Part shown: positions 37,737-42,422 of the stretch, piece by piece
Layout of the letters: each line of letters starts with the position of its first letter
Position numbering within the stretch: the first letter of the stretch is position 1
Program-made: the position numbers and the translations under genes
Assembly: GCA_036394195.1 (NCBI GenBank)
Contig: DASWFO010000286.1
Location: 1 to 42,422 of the forward strand
Direction: 5' to 3'
DNA length: 42,422 bases
Source of the DNA: DATJPD01 sp036394195
GTDB lineage: Bacteria; Pseudomonadota; Alphaproteobacteria; CACIAM-22H2
Notes under the pieces: model-generated
Told to the model about the DNA's origin: nothing
Database searches by the model: none
The model's input: the letters and a program-made list of their open reading frames with translations, nothing else

Positions 37737-38798
37737 TCAGCGTTCCAGGGCCCGGCACCGCTCCGGCGGTAGATGCAGCCAGACGGCGGTGCCCGGAGGG
37801 AAATACTGCGCTGCCGGCACGATCACCCGCAACTGCGTGCCGTCGGCGGCTTCCACCAGATAGTCCCGGGCATTGCCGAGGAACACCTGGCGGGCGATCC
37901 TGGCCGGGACGACATTCTGCGCCGCCGCCGGCGGTGCGGTCAGCAGCTGTATGTCATGCTGGCGGATCGACACCGCGGTATTGGCGCCGCGCACCAGCTT
38001 GCCGTCGCCGCAGCGCAGCGCCACGCCGGCGAAGGAAACGTGCCCGTCGTCGAGGCTCCGGCCGCGCACGATATTCGTCCCACCGAGAAAGCGGGCGACG
38101 AACTCCGACGCCGGCTGGTCATAGACCTCCTGCGGCGTTCCGGATTGTTCGATCTTGCCGTTGTTCATCACCACGATACGGTCGGCGGTTGTCATCGCCT
38201 CAGCCTGGTCGTGCGTGACGTAAATGGTCGTGTAGCGATATTGGTCGTGCAGCCGCCGCACTTCGAACCGCATCTCTTCGCGCAGATTGGCGTCCAGGTT
38301 GGACAGCGGCTCATCGAGCAGCAGGGTTTCCGGCTCGACGATCAGCGCCCGCGCCAGGGCCACGCGCTGCTGTTGTCCGCCCGAGAGCTCGCCGGGGTAG
38401 CGCTCGGCGAGCGCCTCGAGCCGGGTCGTGGCGAGGATCGCCGCAACCTTGGCGCGGATGGCGGCTCCCTCCATCTTGCGCAGGCGCAGGCCGTAACCGA
38501 CGTTCTCGGCCACGGTCATGTGCGGCCACAGCGCGTAACTCTGGAAGATCATCGACATGTTCCGGCGCTCGGGCGGGATCGTGCGCTTCGGCGAGGAGAC
38601 GACGCGCTCACCGACGACGATTTCGCCATCGGTCGGCTCGACGAAGCCGGCAACCAGGCGCAAGGTCGTCGTCTTGCCGCAGCCGGACGGCCCCAGCAGG
38701 CACACGAGCGTGCCGTGCTCGACCCGCAACGAGATGTTGTCGACCACGGCCTGCGCGCCGTATCGTTTGGTCAGCCCGCGCAACTCAACCGACGCCAA
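37737..38798 (-). CDS. ABC ATPase with TOBE domain (FbpC/PotA type)
   Basis: 353 residues. Walker A is LGPSGCGKTTTLRLVAG, the Q-loop region is FQSYALWPHMTVAENV, the signature is LSGGQQQRVALARAL, Walker B is LLLDEPLSNLDANLRE and the H-loop is VTHDQAEAM. A C-terminal TOBE domain (about 270-350: ARIARQVFLGNARDYLVEAADGTQLRVIVP) is present. It is first in the ATPase-receptor-permease run, 27 bp before the receptor. An SRAP gene ends 21 bp upstream on the same strand, so transcription may start before it. Confidence 0.93.
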   Translation of the reverse strand: MASVELRGLTKRYGAQAVVDNISLRVEHGTLVCLLGPSGCGKTTTLRLVAGFVEPTDGEIVVGERVVSSPKRTIPPERRNMSMIFQSYALWPHMTVAENVGYGLRLRKMEGAAIRAKVAAILATTRLEALAERYPGELSGGQQQRVALARALIVEPETLLLDEPLSNLDANLREEMRFEVRRLHDQYRYTTIYVTHDQAEAMTTADRIVVMNNGKIEQSGTPQEVYDQPASEFVARFLGGTNIVRGRSLDDGHVSFAGVALRCGDGKLVRGANTAVSIRQHDIQLLTAPPAAAQNVVPARIARQVFLGNARDYLVEAADGTQLRVIVPAAQYFPPGTAVWLHLPPERCRALER

Positions 38799-38819
38799 GC
38801 ACCCTCCCCGCTCCGCCCC

Positions 38820-39575
38820 CTAGAACAAGCTCGGCTGCCGATCGTCGACCGGTTTCGCTCTGGGCTTCTTTTTGGATGATAGTTCCGCGTCCGCGATCGC
38901 CGCCGCAATGTGCGGCTCGTCGGCCGCCGGCGTGAAGCAGTTCGCGTCGTCATTGGCCGGCTTGTTGACGTAGGTCGAGACGCGGACGGCGGTGAATAAA
39001 TTTGCCTCCGGCGGCCTGATCAGCCGCTGCGGATCGACCGCAGGATCGAGCCATGCGCCGAAATCGTCGGGCGCCAGCACCACGGGTGTCCGAGAGTGGA
39101 ACTGCGCCATCCACGGCGCCGAAGCGCAATTGACGATGGTGAAGGTCTCGAGCACCCCGCCGCCCCCGGGAACCCACGTCTCCCAGAGCCCGGCAAACGC
39201 GAAGGCACCGCCATCGGACTTACGGAACAGGTAGGGCCGCTTGTCGGCGCCCTGCTCGGGCCAGTCGTAGAAGCCGTCGGCCAGGACGAGGCAGCGCCGC
39301 GCCCGATACGCCGCCTTGAACGCCGGCTTCTCGGCAACGGTCTCGCCGCGCGCATTGATCATCCGGCTGCCGACCGAGGGATCCTCCGCCCAATAGGGAA
39401 CGAGGCCCCATCGCAGCATGGCGACCCGCCGCACGCCGCCGTCCAGGCGCACCACCGGCGCGTCCTGGGTGGGGGCGATGTTCCAACGCGGCTTGAGGTT
39501 GAGCGCCGGGCCGTCGAAGCCGAAGATATCGCGCAGGATCGCGAGTTCCGTGGTCAGGCTGAAACGTCCGCACAT
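38820..39575 (-). CDS. SRAP-family (YedK/HMCES) abasic-site shield protein
   Basis: 251 residues starting MCGRFSLTTELAIL: the catalytic Cys2 is exposed after Met removal and forms a thiazolidine link to abasic sites in single-stranded DNA. NIAPTQDAPVV, MLRWGLVPYWAED, MINARGETVAEKPAFK, CLVLADGFYDWPEQG (the usual GFYEW motif with Asp for Glu) and HSRTPVVLAP (active His) follow in family order. A Lys-rich end with PSLF closes it. It protects abasic sites during replication. A DNA ligase lies further along the same strand, past the transporter. The start is the ATG at 39575. Confidence 0.93.
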   Translation of the reverse strand: MCGRFSLTTELAILRDIFGFDGPALNLKPRWNIAPTQDAPVVRLDGGVRRVAMLRWGLVPYWAEDPSVGSRMINARGETVAEKPAFKAAYRARRCLVLADGFYDWPEQGADKRPYLFRKSDGGAFAFAGLWETWVPGGGGVLETFTIVNCASAPWMAQFHSRTPVVLAPDDFGAWLDPAVDPQRLIRPPEANLFTAVRVSTYVNKPANDDANCFTPAADEPHIAAAIADAELSSKKKPRAKPVDDRQPSLF

Positions 39576-39712
39576 GGGGTCAGTATGGCAGCGCGTCGGC
39601 GTCGGTGCCACAGCCTTGTCCGGCTTGATCGACATTTCAGGCGCGGTAGACTTGAGGCGCGACAAGCGTGGGCGGATCGCCCGCCATCATCCCTTTGCGG
39701 TTGGAGAACGAC

Positions 39713-40165
39713 ATGCAAGCCCGGCTCAATCTGGCCCAGGCCGCCCCGGACGCCGTGAAGGCGATGCGCGCCTTATCCGGCTTTTCGAAGGAGAGCGGCC
39801 TCGAAAAGTCGCTTATCGAGCTGATCAATATCCGCGCCTCGCAGCTCAACGGCTGCGCGTTCTGCCTCAACATGCACACGCGGGAGGCGCGTGCCGCCGG
39901 CGAGAGCGACGAGCGGCTGCACCTGGTCGCGGCCTGGCGCGACGCCCCCGTCTTCAGCGAGCGCGAGCGCGCGGCTCTGGCGTGGACCGAAGCGCTGACC
40001 CGGCTGTCGCCGGATGGCGTTGCGGATGAGATTTACGACGCGACGCGGCGGCATTTCTCCGAAGCCGAGATGGTCAAGCTCAGCCTCGGCGTCGCGGTCA
40101 TAAACAGCTGGAACCGCCTGATGATCGGGTTCCGGGTTCCGGCGCAGGTCGAGACGCGGCGATAG
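39713..40165 (+). CDS. AhpD-like carboxymuconolactone decarboxylase family protein
   Basis: 150 residues from the ATG at 39713 (GGAG upstream). EKSLIELINIRASQLNGCAFCLNMHTREARAAGESDERLHLVAAWRDAPVFSERERAALAWTEALT is the AhpD fold, with the CAFC redox pair and the following His. Such proteins act as alkylhydroperoxidase-type reductases; the C-terminal part EAEMVKLSLGVAVINSWNRLMIGFRVP completes the usual length. It precedes the molybdenum hydroxylase gene by 81 bp, an arrangement that might be one transcript. Confidence 0.92.
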   Translation: MQARLNLAQAAPDAVKAMRALSGFSKESGLEKSLIELINIRASQLNGCAFCLNMHTREARAAGESDERLHLVAAWRDAPVFSERERAALAWTEALTRLSPDGVADEIYDATRRHFSEAEMVKLSLGVAVINSWNRLMIGFRVPAQVETRR

Positions 40166-40246
40166 CCGGCTCACCTGGCTCCGGCCCAGCTTGCAAAAGC
40201 CGGTCTCGATGCCTATCAAGTTGATCTCACGTTGGAGTTTCCGCAC

Positions 40247-42422
40247 ATGGTCAAGTTCGGCATCGGCCAGCCGGTTCGCCGCGTCGAGGACTTGCGGCTG
40301 CTCACCGGCACGGGCCGCTACACCGATGACATCAGCGTTCCGCGCCAGGCTTACGCCGCGTTCGTGCGCTCGCCGCACGCGCATGCGCGGCTAAGCAAGA
40401 TCGACACGACGGCGGCAAGATCGGCCGCGGGCGTCTTCGGCGTCTTCACCGGCGACGATCTGGCGGCCGCCCAGATCGGCGATCTGCCGTGCATGGCCCC
40501 TGTCGTCAATCGCGACGGATCGCCGATGAAGATCCCGCCGCGCCCCGCCATCGCCCGTACGCATGTCCATTTTGCCGGCGATACGGTGGCCATGGTGGTC
40601 GGAGAGACCCTCGCGGCCGCCCGCGATGCGGCCGAGCTCATCGAGGTCGCCTACGAGCCGCTGCCGGCGGTGACCGACAGCGCGGCGGCGCTGAAACCGG
40701 GCGCACCCCAGATTTGGGAGCAGGTGCCCGGCAATCTGGCATTCGACTGGTCGCTCGGCGACGAAGCGAAGACCGCGGCCGGGTTTGCCGCCGCAGCGCG
40801 TATCGTGACCGTCGATCTCGTCAACAACCGGGTTGCGCCGAGCTCGATGGAGCCGCGCAACGCCCTCGCCGACTACGACCCGATGCTCGGCAAATTCACG
40901 CTCTACGTGTCGTGCCAGTCGACGCACGGCCTGCGCAAGGTCATCGCCGACTACGTCTTAAAGGTGCCGGAAAGCAAGGTGCGGGTGGTCTCGCCCGACG
41001 TCGGCGGCGGCTTCGGCATGAAGATCTTCCTTTATCCGGAATACGTGAACGTGCTGTTTGCCGCGCGCGCCTTGGGGTGTCCGGTGAAATGGAGCGGCGA
41101 GCGCGCGGAAGCCTTCCTGACCGACACCCACGGCCGCGACCACCGCACGCACGCCGAGGTGGCTCTCGACAAGGATGGCAAGTTCCTGGCCTTCCGCGTA
41201 TCGACGGAGGCCAATCTCGGCGCCTATGCCTCGCACTACGGTCCCTTTATCCCGACCGGCGCCGGCTCGGCGATGCTGAACGGCGTCTACGCCTTCCCGG
41301 CCGTGTTCGTCTCGGTGAAAGGCGCCTATACCAACACCGCGCCCCTCGACGCCTATCGCGGCGCCGGCCGTCCGGAGGCCAATTACGTGGTCGAACGCGT
41401 CGTCGACGCGGCCGCGCGCGAGACCGGGCTGTCGCCGGATGAGATTCGGCGGCGAAACTTCATCCTGCCGTCCGCGATGCCCTACAAGACGGCACTCGGC
41501 TCGGTCTACGACACCGGCGACTTCGCCAAGAACATGACTGACGCGATGAAGGCCGCCGAGTGGGCGGGTTTCGCCGGGCGGAAGGCCGCGGCGAAACGAA
41601 CGGGCAAGCTGCGCGGCATGGGCATGGCCACCTATATCGAGGCATGCGGCGGCGGCACCGACGAAACGGCGCAGATCCGGGTCGCGTCCGACGGCAGCGT
41701 CACGCTGCTGATCGGCAACCAGTCGAACGGCCAGGGCCACGAAACGATGTACGCCCAGCTCGTCGCCGACCGTCTCGGTGTCCCGTTCGAATCCGTGCGC
41801 GTGGTGCAAGGCGATTCCGACGTGGTTCTGTATGCCGGCCTCACCGGCGGCAGTCGCGCCACCTCGGTCGGCGGCACCGCCACGCTGACGGCGGCCGATC
41901 GCATCATCACCAAGGGCAAGCTCATCGCCGCACATCTGATGGAGGCCGCGGAGGCAGACGTCGAATTCGCCGACGGCCGATTCCGGATTGCCGGCACCGA
42001 CAAGTCGAAGACGTTCGTCGACATCGTGAAGGCGGCCTACGCCCCGGCGCAACTGCCGAAGGGCCTGTCGCCGGGCCTCGACGAGACCGCGAACTCGTTG
42101 GTCCTCCCGTCGACCTACCCGAACGGCTGCCATATCTGCGAGATCGAGATCGACGTGGGCACCGGCATCGTCTCGATCGAGCGCTACACCATCGTCGACG
42201 ATTTCGGCCGGGTCATCAATCCGCTGACCCTCGCCGGTCAGGTCCACGGCGGCACGGTCCAAGGCATCGGCCAGGCGCTGTACGAGGGCTGCGTCTACGA
42301 TCCGGAGTCGGGCCAGCTGCTCACCGGCTCGTTCATGGACTACTGCCTGCCGCGCGCCGACAACGTGCCGTCGTTCTCGTTTGCCTATAACGAGCTGCCG
42401 ACCACCGCGAACCGGCTCGGCG
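40247..42422 (+). CDS. Xanthine dehydrogenase-family molybdopterin-binding large subunit, 5' part
   Basis: Frame open from the ATG at 40247 (GGAG nine bases up) to the window end, 725 codons; the family is usually 750-800, so about the last 5-10% is missing, including the C-terminal catalytic Glu. The opening is IGQPVRRVEDLRLLTGTGRYTDD. QSTHGLRKVIADYVLKVPESKVRVVSPDVGGGFGMK, DAYRGAGRPEANYVVER and NQSNGQGHETMYAQLVADRLGV are molybdopterin-cofactor contacts. It reads AYRGAGRPE rather than the CO-dehydrogenase AYRCSFR, so it is a form II hydroxylase of unknown substrate. FAD and Fe-S subunits are not in view; they may follow. Confidence 0.93.
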   Translation, partial: MVKFGIGQPVRRVEDLRLLTGTGRYTDDISVPRQAYAAFVRSPHAHARLSKIDTTAARSAAGVFGVFTGDDLAAAQIGDLPCMAPVVNRDGSPMKIPPRPAIARTHVHFAGDTVAMVVGETLAAARDAAELIEVAYEPLPAVTDSAAALKPGAPQIWEQVPGNLAFDWSLGDEAKTAAGFAAAARIVTVDLVNNRVAPSSMEPRNALADYDPMLGKFTLYVSCQSTHGLRKVIADYVLKVPESKVRVVSPDVGGGFGMKIFLYPEYVNVLFAARALGCPVKWSGERAEAFLTDTHGRDHRTHAEVALDKDGKFLAFRVSTEANLGAYASHYGPFIPTGAGSAMLNGVYAFPAVFVSVKGAYTNTAPLDAYRGAGRPEANYVVERVVDAAARETGLSPDEIRRRNFILPSAMPYKTALGSVYDTGDFAKNMTDAMKAAEWAGFAGRKAAAKRTGKLRGMGMATYIEACGGGTDETAQIRVASDGSVTLLIGNQSNGQGHETMYAQLVADRLGVPFESVRVVQGDSDVVLYAGLTGGSRATSVGGTATLTAADRIITKGKLIAAHLMEAAEADVEFADGRFRIAGTDKSKTFVDIVKAAYAPAQLPKGLSPGLDETANSLVLPSTYPNGCHICEIEIDVGTGIVSIERYTIVDDFGRVINPLTLAGQVHGGTVQGIGQALYEGCVYDPESGQLLTGSFMDYCLPRADNVPSFSFAYNELPTTANRLG

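Overview
The window looks like chromosomal DNA of a high-GC alphaproteobacterium, probably of the order Hyphomicrobiales (inference). The signs are a GcrA-type regulator, DUF4169 and DUF1993 small proteins, many Liv-type and iron-type ABC transporters, an intergenic palindrome of the type common in this class, and strong G/C third-position bias in the core genes. Two stretches differ from this background: a lower-GC island (about 8.4-11.95 kb) and a phage-derived block (about 12.0-19.45 kb).

Left core (1-8.3 kb). The 3' part of hmgA overlaps fahA by ATGA; together they encode the last steps of tyrosine/homogentisate catabolism. A bidirectional hairpin follows. Next come three minus-strand genes for small exported or membrane-anchored proteins (2321-2902, 3278-3388, 3558-4052). 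They look like paralogues and each is preceded by the same ungapped block of about 55 bp, which includes an imperfect 20-bp inverted repeat. glmU-glmS (UDP-GlcNAc synthesis) and gph follow, then tRNA-Val(CAC).

Island (8387-11956). The tRNA 3' end is repeated at 11928 (20 bp exact, then one extra base, then 8 more matching bases), so I read the 3.5 kb between as an integrated element. I see no integrase. It carries a membrane/coiled-coil protein, an M48-type lipoprotein protease, small unknown genes, and a HigBA toxin-antitoxin pair right at the far end.

Phage-derived block (12042-19446). A divergent control region with repeated TGTAC half-sites separates a LexA/CI-type repressor from a minus-strand run: a small unknown gene, a GcrA homologue, an ECF-like sigma factor, a virion/DNA-transfer-like protein, a glycine-rich tail fibre, and a lysis set (small membrane protein, SleB-type hydrolase, holin, small secreted protein). 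A NeuD-like acyltransferase sits on the opposite strand between the fibre and lysis genes. To the right of the repressor are a stand-alone S24-like protein that appears to lack the catalytic lysine and a small Trp-rich protein behind a second operator. There is no terminase, portal, capsid, tail tube or integrase.

Right core (19.5-42.4 kb). A branched-chain-amino-acid-type transporter (livG-F-K-H-M) has a perfect 34-nt palindrome after the binding-protein gene. After a DUF1993/HxlR divergent pair comes a notable gene pair: a Tat-exported thiamine-diphosphate enzyme followed 8 bp later by a periplasmic cytochrome c. Then come a CitE/HpcH lyase, a pentapeptide-repeat protein facing a class III nucleotidyl cyclase, a two-subunit CoA-transferase with DUF4169, a response regulator whose 3' end overlaps a DNA ligase on the other strand, an iron-type ABC importer, an SRAP protein, an AhpD-like protein, and the 5' part of a molybdenum hydroxylase large subunit that runs off the window.
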